The notes: generated by a model from the sequence alone, not told the origin. A stretch of 64,000 nt of DNA from Pyrocephalus nanus (GCA_038380795.1 CM076259.1:21310977-21374976), one strand, 5' to 3'; shown: positions 38,301-52,017, counted from the first letter of the stretch. Numbers and translations are program-made.

Positions 38301-40590
38301 GCACCTCTGTGGGAAAGCAGCAAAATCAGTAGCTACCCTTGACTTGACAAAACTCCAGGCTCAGTTATCTACTTGAACATACTGTAAAAATAGGTTTTAT
38401 TTTTGCTTATCTTGTAGGACATTTTGCTTTATGTTAGTTTGCAGAAAAGAAACATTCAAGGATTAGGAACAGCGTGAACTAAAGTTCTAACCACTGACCG
38501 TATATTTTCATTTGGATTTTGAAACTGCCTGTGGTCCTTCTAATGGGCTCTTTAAATCCTTCTGATCCAAGCTACTGTTTACAGAAAATAGGAATCTTGT
38601 GTCTTTGGGATATGAGCTCTGGGGAAGCTTAAAATCTGGGTATATCGAGTCTCATGCTGCCCTGTACCAACAAGGAAGAGGAAAGCTCAGTTCTCATCTC
38701 AGTCAGTGCTTTGCACTTCTGTATGGAAATTATCAGTCAAGAAGCCATTTACTACTAATTCAGTTTTGGCATTTGGATGACTGTCCTTTGAAAAAAATAT
38801 TGCAGGCTGTTGAAGAGAGAGCATAGCTATCCCACTAATGAGATTTATAATTTTGTCCACCTTCAATTTCCTGCATGATATTTCCTGGTGGTAAGATGTA
38901 TTACTTTGGTAGTTTTGCAGGTGAAGAAATAGAAACACTACTTTTTGGAACATTAAAAGCCATAGCTACTGAGAGCTTCTGGGAGAGGTGATCTCCTCAA
39001 GCAGGTGCTGTTCAGTGTCCAGCATGGCAAGGTCCTAGTGGGTGTGGCTGCTGCATTACCTCTGACAAGCACTGAGACTCATCACAGTACTATGAAGTTG
39101 ATGCTCTCTTTGCACAGTGTTTTCTAATACCAGGATGATGAGTGAGAAAGTCTTATATCCATTATTGGATGAAGGCAGAGAAAACTGAAGTCCTGTTACA
39201 TTCCTGGGCTCCTTGTTCATGGGATTCATTTTTCTCCTTTGTGCTTCTTTAAAAATGCCTTCCTGAATTTCCCATTTCTAGAGATGCGTGGAGATGTCTG
39301 TTAGTATGTCTTCTGTATAAGGGACACAGAAGAAGCTGTTTGTAGTTGAGGTCCTGTTATACTAAAATTTCTGAGGTGACTAAGAAAGAAGAATCCAATG
39401 CTTTGGATCAGTTGTTATTGAGCTCAAATTTAATCTTATTTTTTTGTGGAAGGGAAGCTGAGCCTGTCAGCACTTTATATAGGATAGAAGTCTCCTTTCT
39501 TTACTTCCTGAAACAGTTACAGTTTAGTCTGGCACAGCTCTGGCTCTTTATTTTTTTTTTTAATACCTTGTTACTTAGTCAATTCTGTTTATCTCTCCAT
39601 GGTGTGTCCCAAATATCTACGCCACTCCTGGGCAATGATTCAGAATTGAGTGCCATCTCCTATCTTTTGCGTCGTTCCCTGAGGTGTGCTGAGATTTCTC
39701 TGCAAATCTGTCTCTGAAGTTTGGGCCAAGTCTGCTTTGCCTAGATAAGAACTATCAGTGTTGTTGAATGCAGTTGTCTTTAACAGGGAGCAAAGTTATC
39801 TTTAGCTTTCTTCCTGGGCTGGCTCCTTGTACATTTTCCCCCATGAGCACTGCAGAATTTCCTCTGCTCAGCAGCATTGTGTCAGCTCTGAAGCTTAATT
39901 AGCACCCGCGTGGCGAGGTGGTTTGCTGCTGAGCACAGATTTCAAGTCAGGGAAGAAACTGAGGGCCGTTCGATTCTTCCCCACCCTCCCTTTTATTTTG
40001 TTTTCCCCCATGTCTTCACTTATTATTGCATTTGTGTCAGTGCCTCCTTTGGCTTTGTGGGTAAGAGTGCTTAAGGCCTCTCCTATCCATCTCTAGCACA
40101 GCACAAGACGTGACTTGAATGGCCTGTCATTGCAAAGAAGTTGGGTGAAGACCGCTGTATTTGAATAGCAGCCCTTTCTTCTAATCTCTGAAACAGGTCA
40201 CCTGTGTGTATAATCACTTCTCTTCTACTTGTGTAGCAACACCTGTCATTCATTTGTCTGAAGCTTTTTATTGCCAAAGAGAGTACTCAGCACCTTTTGC
40301 TAGTGCTTCATTCTCCACAATACCTGCTTTATTTTAAGCAGCACTTACATAATTTCCCAGACTGACAACAACTGCCTTGGGATTCCTGGGAGCATCAGCA
40401 GAGAAAAAGAATTTTCTTCCCTTGCAGAACCATTTTCTTTTTTTTTTGCTATGATTTTCCATTTGAAGACACTGGATCTAAACCATTTTATTTTAGGGGA
40501 GGAAAAAAGAATAGAAATAAGCTCTGAAAAGAGGTTTGTGCTTTGCAGCACTCATCTAATGCAAGGGGCAAATATTTTTAAGGATACTTA

Positions 40591-40617
40591 ATTTCTACAA
40601 TATTATGTTGTAGAAAT
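40591..40617. repeat. Perfect 10-bp inverted repeat with 7-nt loop
   Basis: ATTTCTACAA (40591-40600) and TTGTAGAAAT (40608-40617) are exact reverse complements around TATTATG. Confidence 0.85.
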
Positions 40618-41619
40618 ACACCACACTGTCCTCCTACAGAATACTTCATTGCCTCCACTTTACTTGGGAGTCAGCTAAGGGCTAGAGAGCCTCTGTTGCC
40701 CTGAAAGAGAGTATAAAACTAGCCCTTGAAGTCTTTGTTTTCAGTTTAGAGAAATGTAGCCTGAGACTGCATTCCCATTTACCTTGTTTTGTTTCCAAGT
40801 TCTGCAGCCCACTTGGCAAACTGGGAGAGGCAGTGTCTGATCACACAGGATCTTTTCTCTTGCCATGTAACTGAGGATGGTCTAAAACTTCCACGTGCAC
40901 ATGATAATTTCACTATTATCTGAAGGCCACTGTCCTTTGGCTTGCTGGCAGTGTATGAGATGATCACAGGCACTGGTACAATGAAGTATGAGCTCACTTT
41001 TTCATTTACCTTTACTAATACAGTTCTTCAGCTTTCTCAAACATTAAATAAGCTCTCTGCAGGGTAGGTGAGGAAAAGTGCAAGTGAGTACCTTAAGGAA
41101 TAGAGCTTGGATGCTGAGTGCTCCATTCATGTACTTGGTAATGAGGAAAGCCCAAAGAGTTACATCCTTGAGAGGACTGCACCCAAATCTGCTACAAGGG
41201 TTTCGATTGGGCAAGAAAAATAATTTTCCCTGAGGTGTCTTACTTTGAAACTCCAGCTTTTCATGTGATGATGTGCCTTTGTACAGGGAGGGTCACAAGC
41301 TTAGACTTTGCTCCAGGCTGTCCCTGTTGCTGTGGCAGTGTCTGCTTCCTATGAGGGATTTTGGCTGATGTGACCAGGAGGCTGTTTCATGCTCCTGCTT
41401 CCAAATGGATGGGCACCCCTAGCCTCCCCTTACAGATGCCTCTTGCTTGTAAAAAGGATAATGATCCACGCCAAAGTGAAAGGCTTTAAGGCTTCCTAAT
41501 GGGCATGGAAGCATTTTAACTATTCAGTGTGCTGGTTCAGCCCACAAGTTTCACCTGTCAGGCTTATCTGCTGTATCCTAAAGGAGTAAGCAAGGCCTTG
41601 ATACCATCTTCACTCCCCC

Positions 41620-41785
41620 TCTGAAAGGTGCTTTTAATTAGGAGCTGCCAGAGCTTGTAAATCTGGCAGATGTCATCAAGGGCAGACAGGTTCTGAACCC
41701 AGGCCACCTAATCACATTCTCACTGCCAACAAAGCAGAGGGAACCATCAACTCCTATCTTTTTTGATGGTTACAAATTAATTAGT
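41620..41785. promoter_or_regulatory. Candidate regulatory patch with two short hairpins and homeobox cores
   Basis: Contains CTGCCAGA/TCTGGCAG (41645-41652 and 41662-41669), AACCATCAA/TTGATGGTT (41742-41750 and 41763-41771), and TTAATTAGG and TTAATTAGT motifs at its two ends. It also has a CACCTAATCA segment. Unique in the window; conservation not testable here. Confidence 0.3.
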
Positions 41786-41918
41786 CTCTCTTTTAATGAA
41801 AACTAAATGAATTCACTCTGGGGGCAAAGCATTCAAGGACAGTCCTGGACAAACAATTTCCAGACTCCAATTGGAAATGCAAATGGTAGTTGATTCCACT
41901 ACACTTTTCTGGAGCCCA

Positions 41919-41919
<1 letters not shown>

Positions 41920-41951
<32 letters not shown>
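41920..41951. repeat. Uninterrupted run of 32 A
   Basis: Pure A tract between CCCAC and GGTGCC. No flanking target duplication or recognisable retroposed body was found on either side. Confidence 0.95.
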
Positions 41952-41953
<2 letters not shown>

Positions 41954-42334
41954 TGCCAGAAAGAGTTGTGACTTAGAAACTTCAGCAAAAAGGGTATTTA
42001 TCATTTTTTGTAGTAATAATTAGATCACAGGTGCGGGGTTTGGATTACCCTGTAATGTGGGATATTCAGTATAGATCTTCAGGAAAAAGTGTTCCACTAA
42101 AGTCAGGAGGTATAGATTGCTTGATATTGGAGGTGCTTTAGAACTATCATACTAACATGTTGGGGCATTAACAGGGTAAACTTGATCTTGTTTCAGAGAA
42201 AACATATGGACTGCTTGAGAGGACAGCTCTCCTTCCGCTGCATTTTTGGACTAGGCAGTTTCTCATTGTTGATTGTGATGATGTGCTACCACTGGTACCT
42301 GATAAGCACAGAAATGTCTTTAAATAGCCAGGGA

Positions 42335-42575
42335 AAGAGAGCTAGGAGGCCTAGGTTCTATTCTTGCTCTGCAAGGTGTCTATGGACAAATCCTTTTGCT
42401 TTCTAAAAAAACATTCTGCACCTTATCCCATCTCTCAACTATAGATTCACTGGTGTGGGGCTGATTCTCAGCATGTGTTTGCAAAGCACTGAACATAGCA
42501 CAGCTCCAGTTCTCCTTAGGGCTGCAAAAGGATAATAGTGTAGATTTCTAGTTTCATTTACAGATGAGGGAAGCA
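42335..42575 (+). repeat. Ancient amniote SINE-like fragment (MIR-related, tentative)
   Basis: GGAGGCCTAGGTTCTATTCT, TGCTCTGCAAGGTGTCTATG, GACAAATCCTTTTGCTTTCT, then TTGCAAAGCACTGAACATAG and TTTCATTTACAGATGAGGGA follow the order of old amniote SINEs (CTGGGTTCTATTCC ... CTCTGCCACTGAC ... GCAAGTCACTT ... ATTTTACAGATGAGG). Confidence 0.45.
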
Positions 42576-45500
42576 TAAAAGGCACAGTTTTGAACACTTG
42601 AAATGTTGTGTCTTAATAAGCTAACAGAGAGTATTTTAAAACCTTGGGAATGGCTACTGAGAGCAGGTTATGCGAGAAAAGGTGGAGCCAGCAAGATGGG
42701 CAAATTTTGGCCTTGTAAAGCGGATATATTTGACTGTTGTTTCGTTTCAAGTAGGGACTAAGGGATGTTGTAATGTTGGCAAATGGTCAGCAAGTAATCA
42801 AGATCTGGAGAGCTTCTAAAGTTACTACATGTGTCTAAGCCTGCAGGTTTGAGTCCTGAGTTGTGCTGGGTTTGGGTTTTGTGCCTTTCATCTGGCCTAC
42901 TGACTAGATCTGAATTTTTGTTTTCAGTTAAGAGGGGAAAAAGTCACTTTTAACTTTGCTTCTGACATTTTTTTAGTGAGGAAAGTAATCATGTAGAGCT
43001 TCCCACCCTCCCTATGCTTTTGCCTGGTGTTCCTCATTTTGTTCTCACAATAAGCAAACTGGGTAGCATGGAGGAAAATATGAACAGAGTAATCCTTAGA
43101 ACAATTCCACTATTCATATTTCTTGTGCCTTTGTTCCACTGAGATTACATGTGTGAAGTGTATTTCAGGTGCTATGAACATGGTGTACAGCTGTACCACA
43201 AAATTAGCATTTGAGTGGTTTGGGTTTCTCACAAGAGCAGTTTCTGCTTTAGAACGCACATCAGCAAGAAGCAGTTCAATGAGTGTTTTGATTTTGCCAC
43301 TGTAATGCCTGGCATTCAATGCCTTGTTAGTCTTCTTTCTCTTCCTCAGGAGCGTCCTGCTGTATTGATACATGTCTGTTCCTTGCTTCAGTCCTGAAAC
43401 ACAAGTGCTGCATGAAGTAGGGGCTAGAATCAAAAAAGGTTTCCCTGCTTATGCCTGCCACTGCAGAGGCTGAAGGAAAATACTTCTCATCTCTATAGGG
43501 TACTACTGGTATTAATTAGTACTGGTTTCCAAGGAAGTAGGTTCAGCTTTACCCCACCAGGTGGCTGAATTCAGCCCAGCAGTGGGAAGCAATGTTCCTG
43601 ACAGCAGGGTGTGAGCCGAAGGCCTGGATGTCAGAGGGCTTAAAATACCGAGGCATTTGTCTGTTCTCCCTTGTAGGCATTTGGTATGGCTTTGCCTCCC
43701 AGCTCTCTGCTTCTGGCTGTGTTGGGATATGAGCAGTAGGGCGAGAGAAAGTTGTTTTCCCAGGGAGAAACAAGTTTGTTTCTCTGCTTAGAAGCTTCTG
43801 TCTGGCTTTTTATTTATATCTAATTGCATATAAAGTCAAATACCTTTAAAGAAGCATAGATAAATGAATTTAGGCATATATTAACATACTTTTGCTCATG
43901 TGCTGTCCTGAAAAGGGGGTAGATTTCTGAACTGGAATCTTACTGGGTTTTATTTGTTCTAAAGTTAAATGAGATCTTTATTCTTAATATGACTGTTACA
44001 GTTCCTTTTTATAAAATATTTTCTTTTAAGACACCTTTTGGTATGGATTGTCTGAGAACTGAGGTGCCCCAGTGAAGTATTCAGAGATCTATGAATGATT
44101 CTTTTTTGAAGGTTGCTTAAATCTCTTGGAATACTGATATGCTCCACCTGGCTTGGATAATGAAAATTGTCAAAGTGGTATGCTGTGCAGATACTTGTGG
44201 TTTGATTTAATGTTGGCATTTTTTGCAAGACCACCTTTAGCTTTAGCTTCTTTAGCGATGATGTGGCAATATTGGGATGCCAGAGCATGATAGAGAAATG
44301 GGATAGGACAAGAAGATTTCTTGTAAAGTCAAGGAAGTGCATGTAAACCTGATCCACAAATGACAGTAGATCTGTGCAATTTATGACAGGTCATTATTAT
44401 ATGTAATTGATAACATGCCTTATTTTATCGTTAAGCAGCGGTAACCTGCTGATAACACTTTTGCTCTGAGCAGTAGAGAGGGTAGTAATTACTGCAGCCT
44501 TAGGTGTGAGGCAGATCACAAGATGTCTGTAGAGGAAAAATCTACAGTAAGAATGACCAGAGTTATTTCTGGTTGCTCATTAAATAGATAGGCTTAAAAA
44601 TAAAATTAAATGCTCAGCGTGATTGCTAAAAGAGCACAGCCAGAGTGGGACCAGCCAGCTTAGGTATGACAAAGACTCCTACATTGATTTTTGTGACGCA
44701 AATATAGCAAAGGCAGGCAGCCATTAGGAAATGGCTTTTCACAGTCATTCCTGCTATTTTTAACACTGAATATTTCTGAAAACTATCTTTCACTACCTTG
44801 GAAGAAGTGAAGACATGTACAAGTTTTCCAGCTATTATTATCCTGCAATTGCCATCTGGCCACCAACTCCAAATAACTATCTGAAATAATGGCTTGGTTC
44901 CCGGGACATGTTATCTGTCAGGGAGATCTTGGCTGGAGACCTGATGTGTTACTGCCACTGTTACTGGGTAATTGGGTGTTAGCTTTTTCCCTCTGTGACC
45001 CTGCAGCAGAGTTCAGAAGCTGTAGAATACAGGGGGAATGACTCCTCTGTTGGTACCCAGGATGGAAGCTCCCAACCCCTTCTCTGTTAAAGGCTTTCTA
45101 AAAGTATTACGGTTGATAGAGATGCCTTTAAAAATGTAGTCTTTTTACTGAAAAAATCCCCATAGCAACCTGATGCTTCTGCTTCTGTACCAAGTGTGCT
45201 CATTCCATGAGTAGAAACCTGGGAGCTTCTTTTGTAATTACCTCCTCTGCAAACTCAGCCTCTGGCTCTGTGTGATGAAGAGCCCCATGACAGAAAGGGA
45301 CAAGATTACATGTTCAGTCCACAGAACAAAAGGGATGAACTAGTACAAACTCTGCCAGTAAAAGTTTGGTCAGAAAATGTCAAAGGGGCAGCTTCATCTC
45401 ACAGCTTTTATGCCGTGTCATTTCATCTCTTCTTCTGTTGCTGGGATAAAAAAATAAAGCTGGTTGACAGTGACACGAGTTCTGTACTGCATAAACTGCA

Positions 45501-47013
45501 GCTGAGCAGCTGTGCCTAAAAATGATCGTATTTGTTCCAAAGACTATCCAGCAGTGCACAGCTCCCCTTGTTAAGGACCACAGAACCACGGTCTGACGTG
45601 GGTTTGAAAAGCCCTTCCCCTGAAAAGACTTTTGCTAAGGATGCAGTTACATGTGCACTTCTTTCAGTGGTGGTGCAACCTAAACAATTTGAGTCTGGCA
45701 CAGCTGAGATCTACCACATTTCCAAGGCAAAGATGGGAAATGGTTAGAAGAGAAAGAAAGAAAATGAAGGGCAGGGACAAGCAGGAATCTTTTAAATCAG
45801 CTTTGTTAACAGAAATAATGGAACATAGCTTTGATCTCACTGGGATTTGTAGTCAAAGAAACCAAAACTGGGATTGAACATGTCTGCTGATGTGGAGTAG
45901 ATCTATGTGTGCTTCTTCAGAGCTGGGTTGCCTCTGTTTGGTAAATAGGAACAGAAAACATAAAACTCAGGACAGCCAAACCAACATTTACACTTTCAAG
46001 TAAATTTTTTTTTTTAAGGGAGAGAAGAAATAAGAAAAGGCTGTGTTGTTTGAGTAGTGTTTTACTTTGGTTTTTTTTTTGTTTTTTTTTTTTTTATATT
46101 ACATTGTTCTTTTTAGTGCTCTGACACCTCACAGTGCACTTTTAACATTGACCATTGAGAGTAAGTGTGAATTCTGTGTTTGGGTCCTTATCCTTATCTG
46201 ATGCTTGCTGTGAAATCTTCAACCCCAGAAAACTGGGATTCTGAAAACTCTCCTTCTTTCTTTGGGATATATCCTACCTTGGGTCTGTATGCCGAGTAGA
46301 CAGATTTTGGATCCTCTCTGAGGAATGAAATGGAGAGGGGAGGACTCTGCTGGCAGGTTGGATGGTGCTGGTCTTCCCTGTGGAAACCTGTGCCTGATTC
46401 TAGAGTGGTAAGAGGATAATGTCAGGCTGGACTTTCCCCTCTACTCATAATGAATGGGTGCAAGATTAGCAGGACACATGTGTTACTACAGTTGCATCCC
46501 TTCTTACGCTAAATTGTCTGTTTTACTTCTCAGCTTTTCCCTTCTGTTTTCACCACTTCAGTATTTGTGCTGTGTCACTGCTGTAGAAGAAAAATGCCAT
46601 TTCCTGAATACTTGATCCTACCTCCTGATGGTACAAATGTGCAACACTGTGCTCGGTGAGATCAAGCCACAAATGGTGTTGCTGCAGGCATGAACAGAGA
46701 TGAGACCAGCAGTACAACAGAGAAGGCAAATGGGGTAGAAAAATAAAGTAGACCGAGGCAGAGAAATACATATGGTTGTTACTGCAGGAAGATATTTGTG
46801 TCTGAAATAAAAAGTGTAAAGAAAAGAAGTCTTTGTGACTCCCTACTGTAAATTCCTGATGCATCTGAATATAAATGTCAGTGCTCTGGGCTGAGAAGGT
46901 GGGCTAAGCATCTTACAGTAACTTTCCCCCTGCCCATCCCACACCCAGACCAAAGGTGTCAAAACCTACACATATCTTTGAAGAACCACAATCAGGAAAC
47001 AAAGGCTGTCAGC

Positions 47014-47034
47014 TTTTTTTTTTTTTTTTTTTTT
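47014..47034. repeat. Run of 21 T
   Basis: Homopolymer tract flanked by GTCAGC and AGAGTTCC. Other T runs of 18-21 bases occur at 54797-54817 and 56146-56163. Confidence 0.95.
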
Positions 47035-49423
47035 AGAGTTCCATAAATTTTTCAAGAAAATGAACAGTTGTGTCCCATCATTTGGTCAGTGAAGGCATAT
47101 TAAGCTGTAAATCACTCACGTACAAAGTGAAATCTATTCTTTAGAAGCATAGGCTATTTTGCAGACTGGTTATGACAGAAAAATGGATCCTGGTGTTTTG
47201 AAAACAGGACAGCTATGGTTTTCTGACCTTACTTGTAATTTCTTTCCCCATCCTCCTTCCATGTAATTTTTGTTTTAGTACTTTCTAGTGTGGAGTCCTT
47301 AATTTTCTTCCCCAGGAAACAAACTTTCTAATACTTGTTTCAGAAATCAGAGAAGTTCTCTTTTAGTATTAGTGTGTGCACTTAAATCTGATCACAAGTG
47401 TTTGTTAGGAAGTATTAATGTTGGTCTGGCAGACATAGTTTGTCTACTCTAGTATGTGAGACATCTTTCTGGAAAATCAGGCAGGCATAAGAAGGGTTTT
47501 AAGTGGTTTAGTACTTGACTGTCTCCTTTCTGAGTAAAAACAGTCTCATTTTTGAAATAAAAGAACTGGATACAAGAATATAGGAGTTTGGTAGGTGGCT
47601 TTGTTTGGGAAGAAAAGCTGAGCAGAGGAGTGTCACTTGTTTGTAGATTTAACTCTCTATTTCCTTGCTTACTGTTCCTTGTGACTGGATGTGCAGTCCT
47701 GATTCCTTTGCTGTTAGTGGAAGAGCAGCTGAAAGAAGTTCATTTTTAAATAGGTGATGGTCTGAATTGTCCAGGATAATCCCTCTTCACTGTTCATACT
47801 GTCATGCCAGTATGTCTTAGTCTGGTTGATCTCTTCATGCAGACAATCTCCAGGCTAGTGGTTGGTATTCATGCTGGCGTTGCTGCTTGATTGGCACCAA
47901 GGAAGCAAGGAGGGACAGGCTGAGGGCAGTCTGGGTCTGTGAAAAGGGGAGTTGACGAGTGCCACAGGAACAGTCCTTGTCTGGTAAAAATTCTGCTCCA
48001 CTCTTTCCCCAGCTGATGCTGGGGCTGCAGTTTACTTGTTTGCTATCAGTAGGTCAGAGACAAAATGTATCTGTAATAAAACAGTTTCCAAGCTGGTCTC
48101 TGTCTAAATCAGTATGGACTTTGCCACCTGCATGGCCGTAGGCTGGCTCTTTCTTTATGAAAATAAGAAAACAGCATGCAGTGATCCTTTAGCCTACCTG
48201 TGCCTTGCCCCTTGCCTCTCTGGAAAGGCAGTGCTGGACTGTGAATATCCCTGACCTTTTAAATTCTTTATATTCACCCAGAGATGAGGTTTTCCAATAA
48301 ACTACAAGATTGGCAGCTTTCTGGAAGAAAATCATGGTTTCTTGTTATGTTTAAAGAATGGTAAGTGCAAGGGGATGGCAGTGTGTGTGTGTGAATAATG
48401 ATGTTCACTAGGTTCAGACACCAGCAGAGGTCTGAGTGTAAGACATGGAGCAAGGAGAAGGTTTGTCTTTCCTGATGCGGAGCACGTCTCACAGTGGAGA
48501 GCCATAATGGAGGAGTGAGAGTGTAGTCTTTGGAGCTGCTGTCAAGATCAAATGCCTGCTTTGTTTGCTGCTTCAGTAGCTGTAATGAACTAATGGGTGT
48601 GCCTGTGCAGTAAGATAACCAGGCCTTGAAGCAGGATTGGGTTCACAATGACCACAAGTGTCACTTGATATTTTGGTTTATCTGAGCTCCTGAAGGGAGC
48701 TCATGCTATCCTGTGGGCAGCAGGAGCAGGATCTTATACATCACTCTAATTGCACTAAGCAATGAAAACACTGCTGGCATGCACATCCTAATGGATATAA
48801 TTTCCTGCTTTTTATGAAGTTTGTCACACCTTGACAAATGGTTCTGAATAATGCTGTCTTGCTTATTGAGGTGTGCTTTCCCACAGAGCAGATTGACAGG
48901 CTGTTGGAAGCCAGGCAGAATGGTCGCATAGGGAATTTTTAATCCAGCCTTTCTGACTGGGCACTCATAAGCCTGACAGAGTGAGGAGATGGTAGTGGTG
49001 CTTTAACTGTCACAAGGAACAGCTGGCAACCTGTTGTTGGAAACATGGCTTACTTTTAGTCTCCTTTTAGTGGGCTGGCACTGTTTCTTGGGTGGGATGC
49101 ACAGTGCCCCCGAATGCTCAGTCTCTGCAATGTGCATGTTTTAAAGCCATTCCAAGTTTGCTGTGAGCTCTTGTGGCATTGCTGCCTTGTCTGAAGTGGG
49201 CACAAAACATGAATGCAGATTTATTTACTTTTTGTTCAAGGAAAGATATCTGGTTTTGGGCAGCACCTGGCTTGGATCTGTTCCTGGAAAGTCACATGGA
49301 CTCGTGTGCACTTAGTTTCCCCGAGCATCAAGAAGTTACAATATGTAAAAGAAAGATCATAAGATACTAAAGTAATTCTCAGTCTAATCACCTTGTTTAT
49401 GTACAAGTGTCAGTCTAAAGATA

Positions 49424-49448
49424 GGCTATCGTATCAAATATGATAGCC
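49424..49448. repeat. Hairpin-forming palindrome with 3-nt loop
   Basis: GGCTATCGTAT (49424-49434) folds on ATATGATAGCC (49438-49448) with ten Watson-Crick pairs and one G-T pair around CAA. Confidence 0.8.
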
Positions 49449-51976
49449 ATCTATTCATGACCTATGGCTTCACAGTTGGACAGACCAGCAGCTGAGGGTC
49501 ACCACTGGTCAGTAGTTTCTGAATTAGGTCTACTGTTCTATTTGCATTTTTTCATTTTGAGATGTTTGTGAAAGCCGAGGGAGCCTTCATCTTTCTGACT
49601 GGCAGTTAGCACATGTTTTGCCTTTCCTAACTGAAGATAATCTTTGCAGATAAATATGGACTTGACCAGGTCCTGCTTTATGGGAGAAGAGCTGATCTCT
49701 TAAATTATTTAGAGTGGTGGATTACTTTATTTTCTCCTTGGAGTGCTGAAGGAGGGAATACTGTTCTTTTGCAGGCTACAGCCACTTCTTTTGTTTACTT
49801 TTGCTGTGCTGATTGTATTTTTAACTAACTGGGATATGCAGTGAATGAGCTGGATACTTCTCATGCTTAGTTCAAGTAAGTGATTAGGCCTTCTAGGGAA
49901 CTCAACAACTTTAATGAAATTCTATTCTTGCCTCCCTTCCTTCCAGGCTGGCATGAGGGAGAAGTTATTTATTCAAGATACTGCAAGTCACCTGGGTAGT
50001 ATGACAGTATATTTTATTTACACCCATGACAGCTCTTTGTAGGATGAATGAGCTGTGTTCTTTATTTTATGGATGGGTATCTGAAACACAAAGACTGTCA
50101 CACTTTGAAAGGGATTCCAAGAGTTCGCTTATGGTTTTTTATGTGTTTCTGTTCTTCACATCCTTTCCTGAGCTTCACTGCAGCTACTGCTGGATACAAT
50201 TGCTGTTCTTACAAACTGAAGACTGCATGTGTTAAAGCCTCAGCTTTTTCAGGACACTCAGCCACATTTTCCTGATAGTGGAGGAGGAGCATGGCTGATT
50301 ATGTAACTAAGCCATGACAAGCCAAACTGAGTCCTGGTCAGGCCTGTGCTGCACGTTGTCATTTATTTCCAAATTCTGCTTCTCTATGATAATGTTAACT
50401 GACACTGTGTGGTCCTATTGCTGTTTCATTTATAGTAATACCTGGAAATCCATCTGAGATGCCTCTTATAGCTGGCAGGTCAGCAGTCCCATCCAACATA
50501 CTCTTCTCTGAAGGTCAGAAAGGTGCACACAGCCATGGGGAGCTTAATGTCTTGCTGCAGGCCCAGAGCATGAGTTGCAGTATCAAGCTGGTTTTGTATC
50601 ACAGCTGCTTGTCACCATTTCTGAGTAGGGAAGTCAAAGCTGACCGGGTATCATGACAGCTACAGTGCTCCTTGTACACTGTCGCTTCTAGAAGCAGGTT
50701 TGACTTGTCTCCTTTAACCTGAAGGAGGCATGCTTACAGTCTGGTTAACTATCAGACTTCCAGTAGTGTCTGAAAACTGCAATGAAGAACTAACGGTGCT
50801 GGTGTGTTGGTTTTTGTATGTGAGTGAGCACAGAAAACTTTTCTATGTTAAGTTTGTCTTTGGCACCAGTTAAAGGCTCTGCTGTCTTTGAGCTTGTCGC
50901 TAGTGCTGATGATTCATTACTGCTGTCCTGCTAGTGTAGAGTGGTTTTTTTTCAATTTGGGGTCTTCTAAGTTACTTACATAAAGTTGTTCAGTGGCCAG
51001 ACAAAGAGTTGGAACCAGAATTCACACACAGCTGGATCTCTTCCTTCAGTGGAGTTTGTGCCTAGATCATTAGGTAAATTGAACTTAAGGCTGACTTTAT
51101 GCTGGCAGAACATTATTATCCAACTTGGTCTCTGTCCAGAGTAGCAGGGGTGATACACTTCTCCAACAAACAGCTTAAAGTGTATTATCCTACTATGCCT
51201 GCCTGCTATTTCCTTCCTTCCCAGGTGGGAGTAACCTTGTAAGCAACTCTGATTAGCACAGATGGCTGTGTCTCTGTTGTTCCAGCCCTCCCAGCAGCCT
51301 GCTATGGTCTCAACAGATGGAGTGGGCTTGGTGTGCTCCAGTGCTAGGAGCTGCAGAGGACATGTGTATGCTTGGTGGAAGCAGCAGACTGAGTCACTCA
51401 AATATTTGTTGAAAAGATTAATGTGAACACGGAAAGTGCAGAAAAAAATTACCCCACTGCAGAAGTAACAGTGTTTTCCAGGGTGGAACTATAAACAGCT
51501 AAACTGTGGAGACTGATTTGTGAAGAACAATAAAAGAAGGAATTCTGCAGAGCTCAGTTAAATGATGACAGCTGTTCGGCCATGAGGAAGGCAAGCCACT
51601 GTTTAAAGTGGGGAACAAGGAAACAGTCAAATTCAAGGGAGCAAAAATGAGTGTACAAAATGCTGGCTGAACATTGCAGAAATGTTCTGGGCAGTAAGAA
51701 CTTTCTTATACTTTCTAAGGAGAGTGGGGAGAGCCTCAGCACTCTGGATAATTGGTTTTGTGGTGAATAAAACAGGGCTACACTCTGTGTTAAAACCTGA
51801 TTGCTGTGCAGAGATGCAGCACAGGAGGAAGTGTGGACTGTTCAGATCTCAGATTTAGACACTAAAATTATTGGTCCTAAAGCATCCCCCTCTTTTTGTG
51901 TTTCTTTTTATGAAATTGGTTCCTTAGATCCTTTTTTTAAAATCTCGTTTTTCTTTCCTTATAGCCTGAGCCAGTT

Positions 51977-52017
51977 CTTATATTACCTGCTTATATATTA
52001 CCAGCTTATATTACCTA
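51977..52017. repeat. Three imperfect copies of a 13-15-bp unit
   Basis: CTTATATTACCTG, CTTATATATTACCAG and CTTATATTACCTA follow each other directly; the middle copy has one extra TA. Confidence 0.85.

Larger units (their letters stand above)
32603..41610. other. Downstream flank, no gene recognised
   Basis: About 9 kb of mostly unique sequence. The longest open frame in the window (174 codons, 33169-33693) falls here but matches no family known to me. A (CAA)n/(AAAC)n run lies at 34224-34258. Regulatory-looking sites occur at 35298-35326 and a hairpin at 40591-40617. Confidence 0.55.
41786..49420. other. Downstream flank, no gene recognised
   Basis: A 32-base A run at 41920, an ancient SINE-like fragment at 42335, T runs near 46069-46095 and at 47014-47034. 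Many short open frames, none convincing. Confidence 0.55.
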
